Source: Thereva unica
Taxonomy: Eukaryota; Arthropoda; Insecta; Diptera; Therevidae
Length of the DNA stretch: 64,000 nucleotides
Assembly: GCA_949987705.1 (NCBI GenBank)
Contig: OX465281.1
Coordinates: 100,277,248 to 100,341,247, forward strand
Reading direction: 5' to 3'
Below, in pieces: positions 54,549 through 64,000 of this stretch. Numbering within the stretch: position 1 is the first letter of the stretch; each line of letters begins with the position of its first letter. The notes below the pieces were generated by a model that worked only from the letters and a program-made list of their open reading frames with translations, was not told where the DNA came from and did no database searches. The position numbers were made by a program, and so were the translations under genes.

Positions 54549-56543
54549 TTATGCGTTCCGTGTTCCAAGGTATGCGATCACTCTGCTCCTGAAAGCGCCG
54601 AGGGAGCTGATACTTTGCAGATGGAATGGGAGGCTATTCCACAGTCTAACAGTATGTACAAAGAAGGAACAACTACCCAACAGGGAACAGTGTCTAGGAA
54701 TACGAAATTGCATAGAACGACGAGTACGAAGAGGAACAAGACTATCAGTAAGATATGAGGGGGCAGAGGAATTAACGATTTTATGCAATAAGCATAGGCC
54801 ATGAACGTCACGATATGTAAGGAGGTTACAAGGTAGCAAGGATGGACGAAGACCAGAAACATGTGCAAATCGATTAAGGCCAAAAATGAACCTTAAACAA
54901 TCATTGAAGGCAACATTCAATCTATGTTTACATGTGGAGTCAAGGCATATATAAACAGTGGAACCATATAGAAAATGAGGAAGTATAAGGGATTTTACTA
55001 GCGCAAGACGAGTATCACGGGATAATAAGCTACCATAGAGACGTAGGCGACGTAAACAAGTATAGATTTTTTTCAAAGTAAGCGACACATGATCACAACA
55101 GGACAAAGTAGAGTTAACCAATACTCCAAGATTCTTGGAAGACGAGACCATTTTCAGCGGAACATTGTTAAGCTTTAACGGGGGGATGCTGGATGTATCA
55201 AGAAGACGTCTGCTAAGGATTAGTACAGATGATTTTTTAGGATTTAACTTCAAGAAGTTATTTTCACACCATAGGGACAAGGATATCAGATCGTTATTTA
55301 AGGCCTCAATAAGGCGATGGATATCTTTAGGAGTACAGAAATTATATAATTGGAGGTCATCCGCATAGCTATGGTGACGAGCAAAGGATAGACAATTAGG
55401 TAAATCATTAACATATAGACAGAACAACAGTGGCCCAAGAACAGAGCCTTGAGGAACACCTGAGAGTACAGGGATAAAGGAGGAAATTTTTTTGTTATAT
55501 TTTACGCATTGGTACCTATTAAATAGGAAAGAGGCAAGGAGGTGAGTCGCAGAGGACGAGAGGCCAAAATTGGAGGACAATTTATTAAGAAGAACGCTAT
55601 GGCAAACCGTGTTGAAAGCACGTGAGAGATCTAGAAGAATCAATACACCCAACTCATTTCTATCACATGCCATTCGTAAGTCCGTCAAGACCTTTAGCAG
55701 CGCAGTTTCACAACTATGGAACTTCCTGAACCCAGATTGCAACGGATTCAATAGATTTTCATGGGTAAGATAGGATTGCAACTGGACAGATAAGATTTTC
55801 TCAAGTGCTTTGGACAGAAATGGTAAAATGCTAATCGGGCGTAAATCCCCCACATCAACAGGACAAGGGACTTTAGGAATAGGAGTAATAACAGCCTTTT
55901 TCCATAACGATGGAAATGTAGATTGCAATATACATGAATTAAATATATGTGTTAAAACCGGTAAAATTAGAGGAGCAATGATTTTAACGAAATAAGAAGG
56001 GATATTATCGATTCCAGTTGCATTGGATTTAATGGACATAATGGCACAGTGTGTTTCGCGTTCATCTACACACCTGAAGCTAAACCCATCCACGGACAGA
56101 GAGGATAAATGAACTGGCGGTAGGTTATCCGGAAGAGGCTCCACAAATGAACGGTTTAGAACACAGGGATCGAGGTCTACTTCTGCACTATCTCTACCAC
56201 AAACACCCAACGATCGTAAGTTCTTCCACAGCAACTTAGAAGGGAGAGAAGTGTTTAATTTTTGTTCAAAGAACTGTCTTTTGGCACTTCTAATCTTGTG
56301 ATTAACAAGATTGCGGACTCTAGTATACTGCTGTCGACTTTCTGTTGTCTTCAGACGGCGGTATCGTTGATACAAATATTCCCTTTCAGAAATCAGACGT
56401 TTAATTTCAATGGTAAACCATGAACTTGAATCGGGATTACGTTTAGTGCGCCTGGATTTGAGAGGGACAGTTTCTTGCAGTACTGTAGTTAAAACAAAAT
56501 TACTATAGCGCAAACAAGAAAACATTTTCATTAAAAACGCCAT
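54549..56543 (-). CDS. LINE ORF2: reverse transcriptase without endonuclease
   Basis: 664 codons, open. Residues about 25-110 are the basic linker that normally follows the endonuclease (SSWFTIEIKRLISEREYLYQ). RT blocks: SNATGIDNIPSYFVK, LRPISILPFLSKALEKIL, SGFRKFHSCETALLK, LDLSRAFNTV (motif A, with Asn in place of the usual Asp), GVPQGSVLGPLLFCLY and YADD at about residue 392. The C-terminal part includes RLWNSLPFHLQS. The EEP endonuclease is absent: only 25 bp separate ORF1 and this frame. The first Met probably lies inside the truncated linker. Without the endonuclease the product could not nick a target by itself. Confidence 0.92.
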   Translation of the reverse strand: MAFLMKMFSCLRYSNFVLTTVLQETVPLKSRRTKRNPDSSSWFTIEIKRLISEREYLYQRYRRLKTTESRQQYTRVRNLVNHKIRSAKRQFFEQKLNTSLPSKLLWKNLRSLGVCGRDSAEVDLDPCVLNRSFVEPLPDNLPPVHLSSLSVDGFSFRCVDERETHCAIMSIKSNATGIDNIPSYFVKIIAPLILPVLTHIFNSCILQSTFPSLWKKAVITPIPKVPCPVDVGDLRPISILPFLSKALEKILSVQLQSYLTHENLLNPLQSGFRKFHSCETALLKVLTDLRMACDRNELGVLILLDLSRAFNTVCHSVLLNKLSSNFGLSSSATHLLASFLFNRYQCVKYNKKISSFIPVLSGVPQGSVLGPLLFCLYVNDLPNCLSFARHHSYADDLQLYNFCTPKDIHRLIEALNNDLISLSLWCENNFLKLNPKKSSVLILSRRLLDTSSIPPLKLNNVPLKMVSSSKNLGVLVNSTLSCCDHVSLTLKKIYTCLRRLRLYGSLLSRDTRLALVKSLILPHFLYGSTVYICLDSTCKHRLNVAFNDCLRFIFGLNRFAHVSGLRPSLLPCNLLTYRDVHGLCLLHKIVNSSAPSYLTDSLVPLRTRRSMQFRIPRHCSLLGSCSFFVHTVRLWNSLPFHLQSISSLGAFRSRVIAYLGTRNA

Positions 56544-56567
56544 ATATACACACTGACCAGTGAATGC

Positions 56568-57479
56568 TTACTGAGCACCATTAGCATTTGTCGATTCGTA
56601 TTCGGCAATTTCCTGCAGCAAGTCCAAGCTAGGAACTACAACTGGTCGATCATCTGCTATTCTGCGTACATACACCAACCCATTACGAGTAAAAGAGGAA
56701 TGAATCAGTTTCTCTCTTTTGAGACGCAGGACTCTCCTTAATATATCGTTATTTTTGTCCGAGAGACTTTCATATGCACCAATTCTACCATCAGATGCGT
56801 AGCTGCTGGATAATTTATTTAGAGTGAGCGCTCCGAACTTCCAATAGCGGGATAGAAATGACTTCTGCTCATTAGCACAAGAAAATTTCACTATAAGCGG
56901 GGGATTCCGTCGTCGGGTGCTGTTATTAGGGGTATCCGTATTGCGTTTGACTCGGAATGCATGTGTGAAATTTGAAATTGGATGCCCAATGGTTGTAGCA
57001 ATAGCAGAGAGCAATTGACTGGCACTCTCACCATCGGTATATGGAATGCCAGTAATGACTGCATCGCTTAGCCTACTCACACGCTGACAATCATCAATTA
57101 AATTGATCATGGAGTCATAATTGGCTTTAATTGTGTTCAGCTCATCAGTCAATGCCGTGATTTGAGTGCTGAAACCATTAATGACATCAGCAATTTTCTT
57201 GGAGATCGATTCTTCTAGGGTAGCCATTTTCGCCTCCAATTTTTCCTCCAAAATCTGATTAAACTTGAGCAGTAACCTCCTCTCAAACGATTCCATAAGA
57301 TCAGCAGAAATCGCCGAACCAGATCCGCAATCCTTAGAGTGGATAGGGGAATCGATAGTATTCCCGACGTTATTCCTGATCTGACTACGCGTCTTAGTCA
57401 TGCTGATGACTGCTGGAGGTGTATTAGTTTTAGTTGCATGAACCGCAACCGCCGTTTTAATTTTGTCGTTTTTAGACAT
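56568..57479 (-). CDS. LINE ORF1: coiled coil and RRM-like domain
   Basis: 303 codons. Residues about 60-135 are a heptad-rich coiled coil (ESFERRLLLKFNQILEEKL, MATLEESISKKIADVI, ITALTDELNTIKANYDSM). Residues about 135-225 (DAVITGIPYTDGES, PPLIVKFSCANEQKSFLSR) look like the RRM-like fold of L1-type ORF1 proteins, followed by a C-terminal region (SDKNNDILRRVLRLKREKL, LVYVRRIADDRPVVV). Such proteins trimerise and bind element RNA. No zinc knuckles. The frame is open although ORF2 lacks its endonuclease. Confidence 0.88.
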   Translation of the reverse strand: MSKNDKIKTAVAVHATKTNTPPAVISMTKTRSQIRNNVGNTIDSPIHSKDCGSGSAISADLMESFERRLLLKFNQILEEKLEAKMATLEESISKKIADVINGFSTQITALTDELNTIKANYDSMINLIDDCQRVSRLSDAVITGIPYTDGESASQLLSAIATTIGHPISNFTHAFRVKRNTDTPNNSTRRRNPPLIVKFSCANEQKSFLSRYWKFGALTLNKLSSSYASDGRIGAYESLSDKNNDILRRVLRLKREKLIHSSFTRNGLVYVRRIADDRPVVVPSLDLLQEIAEYESTNANGAQ

Positions 57480-57689
57480 ATTTATAATACTGCGATTCGG
57501 AAAGGAAAAAAGACGAGAAAAATTTCACTGGGCAATGAGACGATGCCGCACACAAAATTGGAAAAATATTTGGTAAAAACTGGCAAAAACTAGCAAATGC
57601 CACGGAGCTCAAGCAACACGATTATTCACACTTGACACATCAACACACACCCAAAAATCACACACACATCAACACATTGCCCAAAAATT

Positions 57690-59450
57690 ACCAGATCAGG
57701 AGCTTCAATACATTTGCAGCTATTGTTACTTACAGATAAAAGGGGATAAACTACCTGCTTCTTGTTTCTTAAACAATCTGGAATTTGTCAATGTTCCACC
57801 AGAAATCCTTTGCTTAAATGATAATGAAAAAATGTTGATTCAGCGTGCAAAATGTTTTCAAACTGTTCAAAAAATGGGCACTGTATCGAAAAAGAATATA
57901 CCGAACAAAGCGGCATATGAAAAAGTGGTCGGTAGAGTTGTGCATTTACCACTGACAATAGAAGAAACTTTAAAAAAAATTTGCAAAGAATCCGACCCAA
58001 TTAATTTGCATCATGAAATGCACGTGCTTGTTCGGTCATTGCCAAATAAAAATAATGTAGTTTGGGAGAGTATCGTCAACATGGATAGAGTGTTTAATGC
58101 GCTAAAGTGGTTGAAAAGTAACAATCGCTTATATTCAGCAATAGATCTTCCCGATTCGGCAGCAAATTTGAAAAAATTGTTAGAAAAAGCTCCCCCTGTT
58201 GAATACGAAGACATTGCTGAAGAAGAGAAAGAAAAAATGATGCTCTAATTCCAGGTGATACATCGAAACCTACAAAAGATAAAAAAATGAAGGTCATTGA
58301 TATCCATGATAAAAATCGTAAGGCAATGTTGACCCAAGTTTCACAATCAAATTCTTTTTATGAGAATGTTTCTATATATCCACTTCAAGAACAGCGAGTA
58401 AATGTCTCGGATACAAACTTATATCAACAAGTTAAAATTCATGAAAAGCCTTTGGATAGAAACGTGAAGGAGATAGATACGATGTGTTTTCCCGACGTTT
58501 TTCCACAAGGAAAAGGCGGTCAACATCATCCGCGGAAGAAACGTTTACGGGACTGCGATTTCATCAAAGTCGTGTTGATGCACAACCGTGCCCAATTCCG
58601 GAGAAATAAACAATATCTCTTCCACTTGTTAAACGATTGTACTATGCGACAGTTGAATGGGGGAATTTTCCAAGCATTAAATGTCGTTAATCCAAAGGCC
58701 AAGTTATCCAAAAAAGAAATTCCTCCAGAAATTGAAAGAGTATTCATTAGAAGCAGATCTCAGTAGTATAACCAATCGTCTTAAAAATAGTAAGCAATAC
58801 TGGAACAAAGTAATGTGTGATCTCACTGCACAAAATATTTCACCATGGACCAGCTACTTTCTTTATGACTGTCAGCCCGAGTGAATGGATGAATACACAA
58901 TTGATTCAATACATAAGGGATACAAGTGAAGATATTGATACTTCTAAAATGTCACCGGATGAGTTAATTTCACTCGACCCGGTATCTGTGGCGCGATTCA
59001 TGGATATCCAATTCCGTGCTCTTCTTGATGCGTTGTATGAGAAAAATGGCCCGCTCGGTAAAATCAAGTATCATTTTTGGCGACGTGAATATCAACAGAG
59101 GGGTATGATGCACTTTCATTTATTACTGTGGGTCGAGGATGCTCCGGTACTTGGTAAATCTCCAGATTCCGAGGTAGCGGAATTTATTCAAAAATACATC
59201 ACTTGTGCGTTACCCGATAAAAATATTTCTCCACTCCTACATGCGCGGGTCACAAGAAATTAAGTTCATCATCACAATGATTATTGCACAAGAACTAAAA
59301 AAGTAGGCAAAGGTATCAAACGGATTTGTCGATTCGGATTTTCTCGCCCACAAAAAGAAAACTTTGAACTGAGCACTGTTCAAAAATCAGTAAGCGGAAG
59401 ACGAAATTTAAAATCACACGAAAGATTATATCACTTACCGCGGGATTCTA
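57690..59450 (+). pseudogene. Helitron Rep (HUH) domain, N-terminal and core part
   Basis: Begins with YICSYCYLQIKGDKLPA, the second cysteine pair, then FVNVPPEILCLNDNEKMLI and GRVVHLPLTIEETL, classic Helitron N-terminal blocks. A frameshift near 58250 leads to CFPDVFPQGKGGQHHPRKK, another near 58730 to YWNKVMCDLTAQNISPWT and another near 58850 to SVARFMDIQFRALLDAL and YQQRGMMHFHLLLWVED, in which His-x-His is the HUH metal site. A stop after HARVTRN (59261-59263) is followed, still in phase, by the Cys-containing GKGIKRICRFGFSRP. Rep nicks and joins single-stranded DNA in rolling-circle transposition. Decayed. Confidence 0.9.
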
Positions 59451-59455
59451 AGAAA

Positions 59456-60790
59456 ATGAATATCAATGATTCTGCGGTGCTTTTATGTTGGAATGGAAAT
59501 ATGGATATTCAATACATTGGTGATTCGTCCACAGCTTTAACCATATACTTGACAAAATACGTTTTAAAATCCGAAAAAACGGGCAAGGATGAAAATTTAA
59601 TGGATAATATACAAATGAATGGTAATCTCTATAGTGTCTTATGGAGTCTGGCTATGCGAATGTTGACCCACAGAGAGTGCGGAGTATTCGAAGCGGCAGA
59701 TTCCTGTCTAGGCTTTTCTTTATACGGGTTTGACAGACACACTGTAGTTAAATGGTTGAACGTATTTATGATTAGGAATAAGAGATTAAAAACTAAGAAA
59801 GAATTGGCACCCCTAGACGATGATGACACTGATATTTTTTTTGCGCATTTCATCGATACATACTATGCTAATCGTCCTGCAGAATTGGAGTCGCTAAATC
59901 TGTACGATTTTGCTACCGATTATGAGGTGCAAAATAACGAACCGAAAAATGAAAATACCATATATTATCATCTCGACGATGGAAAATACTTGAAAATTAG
60001 GAAGAAGTCTCAACTCGTTAATCATTACAAATTCAAACAGGATTCCCAACCCGAGCAATACTTCTATGCGCTGTTACTTTTGTTCAAACCCTGGCGTGAT
60101 ACGGACGAGTTGAAAGCTGACTTTAAAACATATGCAGAGGCCTTTCTCGCTATGAAAGATGATTTAAAAGATGCATTGAAATATCATGAAAAACTGCATG
60201 GCAGAGAACTTGATCTGGAGAACATGAAAAAACTGATCAAAGAAGAAAATCTGAAGCAATATGACGAGGGTAAAAATTGTCATGATCCTGTCAATGATAT
60301 TGATGAAGTTTTGAATTCCGTTCGTGATGACACTGAAATGGCCATGAAGGATTTCAAAGACGCGGTTGACTTGATTGTGAAAGATAACTATGACTGGATA
60401 CAAGCGCTTGCGTCTGCTAATACCGATCAAGTTAGAGTCTACAATACCCTTATGAATGATGTCGCCAGTACTGATAAAGTATGTCGAATTCATGTGACAG
60501 GAGAAGCTGGCACCGGCAAAAGTTTTTTAATTGAACTCATTTCTCATGCCATAAAAGATCTCCACAAAAAAACGTAGCGATTATGGCGCCCACTGGCTTA
60601 GCTGCAGCTAGCATCAAAGGTTTAACCATCCATCGCTTACTTCGCTTGCCCATTGAACAGGGGCGTACGCCAGCATATACCCCATTGAGCGATACTGAAT
60701 TGAAATTTATAAGGAGTCAGTTGAAAAACGTGGCCGTTATTATAATTAACGAAGTGTCTATGGTTTCTAATCTCATATTGCTTTATATTC
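59456..60790 (+). pseudogene. Helitron Rep tyrosine motif and PIF1-like helicase, truncated
   Basis: An open 373-codon frame starts at MNINDSAVLL and contains the two catalytic tyrosines in LTIYLTKYVLKSEK (YxxKY, near 59555), a long helical linker and the helicase Walker A motif HVTGEAGTGKSFL (near 60495). A frameshift near 60577 moves the frame to MAPTGLAAASIKGLTIHRLL (motif Ia). The Walker B-like IIINEVSMVSN (near 60745) has Asn in place of the usual Asp. The protein similarity ends near 60790 and the rest of the helicase is missing. Known Helitrons fuse Rep with this 5'-3' helicase. Confidence 0.9.
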
Positions 60791-61389
60791 ATTTTACTAT
60801 ATACATTTTATTTCCCATAAATCATATAATAACCTTCAATCGAAATTATCGCTTTGCTTCGTATAATTTTCAGAATTGTAATCCGATTATAACTTCTACC
60901 GTTAATATAATAACAAAATGTTCATTTAATTTCCCATCATGCTCAGCGTAATCGGAACTCAAAATTCGCGATAGCAAAAGTCTTTTCTAAGAAGCCCGTT
61001 AATGTGCAAAATGCACTTACTATATGTAATGGAAACCATCTTTTATTCCAAACTTTTTCAATGTAATTAGAAACCAAAAATTGCGATAACAAAAGTCGGT
61101 TCTAAGAAACCCGTTGATGTGCAAGATGCATCTCTGTCGCAGCGGAAATTGTCCTTCTATTTCAAATATTTTTAATGTAACGGGACGCCGCGAAAAATAG
61201 ATAAAGGAATTTCATAGAAGTCCTTTGAAGAATGCAATCTTGCATTTTGTTCTCTAGCTCCTTGTCAGTATCTAGGGAAGATTCATGAAGCTAAAAATTA
61301 AAAAGGCGAGTAGTATTTTTCCAGTCAGAGCGCGCGGTTATATTCGGGAAGTCAAACCAGTTTTTTTATAAAGCAGAGTTTTTTAGCAA
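60791..61389. repeat. AT-rich region with a 115-bp diverged duplication
   Basis: Two related blocks, about 60945-61060 and 61061-61175, share GCGATA(G/A)CAAAAGTC, TTCTAAGAA(G/A)CCCGTT and ATGTGCAA(A/G)ATGCA at a 115-bp offset. A third, weaker unit may follow. No coding sequence. No Helitron 3' hairpin with CTRR is identified. Confidence 0.6.
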
Positions 61390-61797
61390 TTGAAAGTTTT
61401 TGGATTTTAAAATAAATTGTAGAAACATATTACATTAAAAGTGAAAGTTTTTGGATTTTAAAATAAATTGTAGAAACATTTTACATTAATAGTGAAAGTT
61501 TTTGGATTTTAAAATAATTTGTAGAAACAAATTACATTAATAGTGAAAGTTTTTGGATTTTAAAATAAATTGTAGAAACATATTACATTAATTGTGAAAG
61601 TTTTTGGATTTTAAAATAAATTGTAGAAACATATTACATTAATAGTGAAAGTTTTTGGATTTTAAAATAAATTGTAGAAACATATTACATTAATAGTGAA
61701 AGTTTTTGGATTTTAAAATAAATTGTAGAAACATATTACTTTAGCAGTTGAAAGTTTTTGGATTTTAAAATAAATCGTAGAAACATATTACTTTGCT
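61390..61797. repeat. 51-bp minisatellite, eight units
   Basis: Units start at 61390, 61441, 61492, 61543, 61594, 61645, 61696 and 61747, each reading GTGAAAGTTTTTGGATTTTA followed by a conserved AAATAAATTGTAGAAACAT block, with few substitutions. The last unit touches the broken end of the gypsy fragment. Confidence 0.96.
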
Positions 61798-63156
61798 ACC
61801 AGGCCCTACTATCGAAAGAGCACGGTAGTGGCCCACAACACCCTCTTGTGAAATAATGTCCCAACAATTTTACCTTCCTAACTTTGTATTGTATTTTTTC
61901 CTTATTGAACTTTATGTTCAATTGCCTTGCCCTTTCTGCTACTTTCTGTAGAATTTCATCATGTTTAGTTTTATCTTCTGCCGTTATTAAAATATCGTCT
62001 ATGTATATTAATACACCTTTTATGTCCGCGAAATTTCTTTCATTAAATTTTTGAAAAATTTCTGGCGCTATTTTGATACCGAATGGTAGTCTCTTATATT
62101 TGTATAATCCATAGGGTGTACTAAAAGTGCAAATATTAGTTGAGCCTTCGTCTAACTCAATCTGGAAATATCCGTCTTTTAGATCTAATACTGTAAAAAA
62201 TGTTTTATTTGAGAGTTTTGCTGTAAGTTCTTGAAATAAGGGAATGGGGTGGTTAATTGGTTTGAGCGCATCATTTAGGGCTTTAGGTTCTAGACAAATA
62301 CGATTTTTTTCCCCGGTTTTTCTACTATTACTATGTCGGAAATCCATTCGGCTGAACCATCCACTTTTTCTATTATACCATTACCTTGAAGACGTTCAAG
62401 CTCTGCCTTGACACTACTTCGGATAGCCAGTGGGATTCTTCTGGCGGGTTTGGCAACAGGGACTGCATCTTTTTTAAGACTTATGTGAAAATTTATTGCA
62501 AATGTCCTTAGCCCTTCAAAAAGGTCCTCGTTTTCTTTTACAAAATATTTGTGGTCTTGATTTTGTGTTATTTTGTATTGACCCTTTTTACCAAGTTTAA
62601 TTCGACACATACACTTAGTCCTAGAATAGGCGTTGTGCCATTTTTAATTACATAATCTCTTAGTTTTTATTTTGATTCATAATTATACATTTTAACGTGA
62701 TTTTTCCAACAGTTTCTAACATCGTCCCATCATACCCATAAATCTTTGCTTCTGTTTTACTTATTTGTCTAATTCCTAATTTTTTTAGTAGATCATAAGG
62801 AAGTGCGTTTACATCCGATCCTGTATCTAATTTTAATTTAACTATTTTATCTCGTATTTTAACGTTTTCTGTCCATGTTTTTCTTTTTTGCAATTTCTGC
62901 TGCCCTTGAAATTACGACTGCCTTATCCAAATTTAGATTTTCCATCTCCAGTAATTTCTTTTGTAATGATCTATCATTTGTTCCCAGTAAGTACTATTTT
63001 GTCCCTTAACATGCGGTTTTCTTGGTCACCAAATTCGCAGTTCCTTACCAGCTTGATATGCATGAGAAAGTTATCAAACGGTTCATCTGTTTCTTGTTTT
63101 CTATTGTAGAATATGTAACTCTCGTACATTTCATTTCTTTTCAATTTTCTACGCAT
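61798..63156 (-). mobile_element. Ty3/gypsy fragment (gag end, protease, RT)
   Basis: Minus-strand order gag end, protease, RT. It is cut inside RT at about 61840 next to the minisatellite. RNase H, integrase and LTRs are missing. Confidence 0.87.
61798..63156 (-). pseudogene. pol: gypsy gag-protease-RT remnant
   Basis: The gag end (63156-62974) has DEPFDNFLMHIKLVRNCEFG, shifting near 62985 to DRSLQKKLLEMENLNLDKA. Protease has LKLDTGSDVNALPYDLLKKL (near 62820-62790). A shift near 62660 leads to a TPILGLSVCVELNL block, and a further shift near 62600 to the RT N-terminus (PARRIPLAIRSSVKAELERL). After a last shift near 62310 come RT blocks LDLKDGYFQIEL, LPFGIKIAPEIFQ and catalytic YIDD (near 61995). 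Similarity ends after KVKLLGHYFT. At least four lesions make it inactive. A Mag/K02A2.6-type element is likely from the gag and RT style. Confidence 0.87.
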
Positions 63157-64000
63157 GATACATTTTCAGGAAATTGCGGTTTATCCCGGGATTTCCAGTA
63201 GTTCCGCAATATTTGTTTTTTTGGTAAAGTCTGAGAAGTACTTTTAGTCCAGTAAATAGGTCGAAAAAAGGCCTTCGTAATGCGAAAAATACCACACGCG
63301 TTTTTTTTACCTAATATTTTTACATATTTTTATGAGCTTAAATTCAAAATGGCGTCATCCCCACCCTTATGCTTCACTTAAAATGAAGGGAAACGCTTTT
63401 AATTCTATACCTCAGAAACTATTCGTTTTACGTCGAAAATGTATATAATATTTTTTGTAGTTTAATAAGTGATATACGTACGCCAACGAAATTTCTTAAT
63501 TATATGTATGAACATTAGCTAAAGTATAAATTATAGAAAAAAATGTTTAAAGTAAAATTTCAACGGAATTTTATAACAAACATATTTGTTGGTATAACTT
63601 GTCATCGTAAATAAATAGTTGACTAGATATTTGCAAAAAACCATTTTTATTAAACTTTTGAGGTGTAATAAATCCATAAATATCAACTTTATAGAAAAAA
63701 GTAAAGGCAACAAAAGTGGGCAATGATGAGCGCAACACACGATATAATCAGTTTTGAAATGAAACGGGAAAAAAAGGATATTATTAAATTTTTTTTTAAT
63801 TTACATTTTCCGACATTTAAAGCGCTATAACTCGTGAAATATTAGCCCTATCTAAAAATAATACAAGCAAAAATTATAGATAATCGTGTGTTCTATAAGT
63901 CTTAGCAAGGACTTTTTTATGGCGGGCTAGCCGTTAACGAAATACATATGTATAGTGCAAAGAAAGTAATGTATAAAGTTTGAAGCACTATAACTCCGAA
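63157..64000. repeat. Spacer with a possible dispersed-repeat end
   Basis: From 63246, TTAGTCCAGTAAATAGGTCG with AAAAAAGGC following resembles the end of dispersed repeat A (GTCCAGTGCAATTAGTCG, AAAAAAGGG at 6069), and both carry a CA(A/T)(A/G/C)ATGGCG or GCCGCCATCTTG word about 100 bp in. Beyond that the two diverge. No credible coding frame reaches the window end. Confidence 0.4.

Larger units (their letters stand above)
54175..57681 (-). mobile_element. CR1-group-like LINE inserted in the Helitron gene
   Basis: Minus-strand ORF1 and ORF2 with a 3' UTR (54227-54548) ending in a TTTA microsatellite (54199-54225), the kind of 3' tail seen in CR1/L2-type LINEs. Helitron coding sequence lies on both sides. 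A(C)AAAAAATT at 54165-54174 and CAAAAATTA at 57682-57690 form a candidate imperfect target duplication. Confidence 0.88.

Noticed and set aside
61390..61797. 51-bp repeats as a CRISPR-like array
   Set aside because: Units are contiguous with no unique spacers and the context is eukaryotic; it is a minisatellite.

Overview
The window is eukaryotic, AT-rich and almost entirely repetitive. I see no convincing single-copy host gene and no rRNA, tRNA or CRISPR locus. The mix of elements (LINEs with PHD or RNase H domains, Ty3/gypsy elements including an Osvaldo/Ulysses-like one with long LTRs, hAT and piggyBac DNA transposons, a Helitron) fits an arthropod, most likely an insect. That assignment is inference; nothing here fixes the species.

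Layout. 1-5.4 kb: AT-rich spacer, an (AT)n tract and 5'-truncated LINE pieces on both strands. 5.4-7.4 kb: a decayed hAT-like element holding a small MITE and a dispersed repeat. 7.7-8.6 kb: a TTAA-flanked MITE at the edge of a LINE endonuclease. 8.6-20.1 kb: a minus-strand LINE (PHD-finger ORF1, endonuclease ORF2) split by an 8.5-kb plus-strand LTR retrotransposon with 1.6-kb LTRs and a tRNA-Lys-type primer site. 18.7-25.6 kb: a 3.44-kb direct tandem duplication carrying half of ORF1, the LINE 5' region and an internally deleted hAT element. 26.4-28.1 kb: a 146-bp alternating A/B satellite-like element with CA tracts and a hairpin terminus (inverted relative at 40.35-40.9 kb). 28.6-32.0 kb: a three-level nest, piggyBac-like MITE inside a GTF2IRD2-like hAT inside another hAT, with target duplications visible at each level. 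32.3-37.2 kb: a LINE with both ORFs open (DUF4780-like ORF1; endonuclease-RT-RNase H ORF2). 38.6-39.8 kb: a dispersed repeat carrying a TTAA MITE whose empty site is seen near 6.46 kb. 41.1-44.4 kb: the longer copy of the LINE family seen at 1.7-3.0 kb. 44.6-47.8 kb: a decayed minus-strand Ty3/gypsy pol. 61.8-63.2 kb: another gypsy fragment, ending at a 51-bp minisatellite.

The most interesting locus is 48.8-60.8 kb on the plus strand. A Helitron-type Rep/PIF1-helicase coding region is preceded, in the same direction and with no clear boundary, by three C48 (Ulp1/SENP-like) cysteine-protease domains alternating with basic Tyr-Tyr/His motifs. The first and third domains keep His-Asp-Gln-Cys and the middle one has lost catalytic residues. 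The locus is broken by a 1.25-kb transposon with an array of GGGGACTGT motifs, a 400-bp MITE with 45-bp inverted repeats, and a 3.5-kb LINE whose ORF2 has lost its endonuclease. Removing the first insertion restores the reading frame exactly, which supports reading the parts as one former gene.

Most elements are fossils with stops, frameshifts and truncations. The 32.3-37.2 kb LINE is the exception. Family names come from recognising motifs in the translations; no database search was run.
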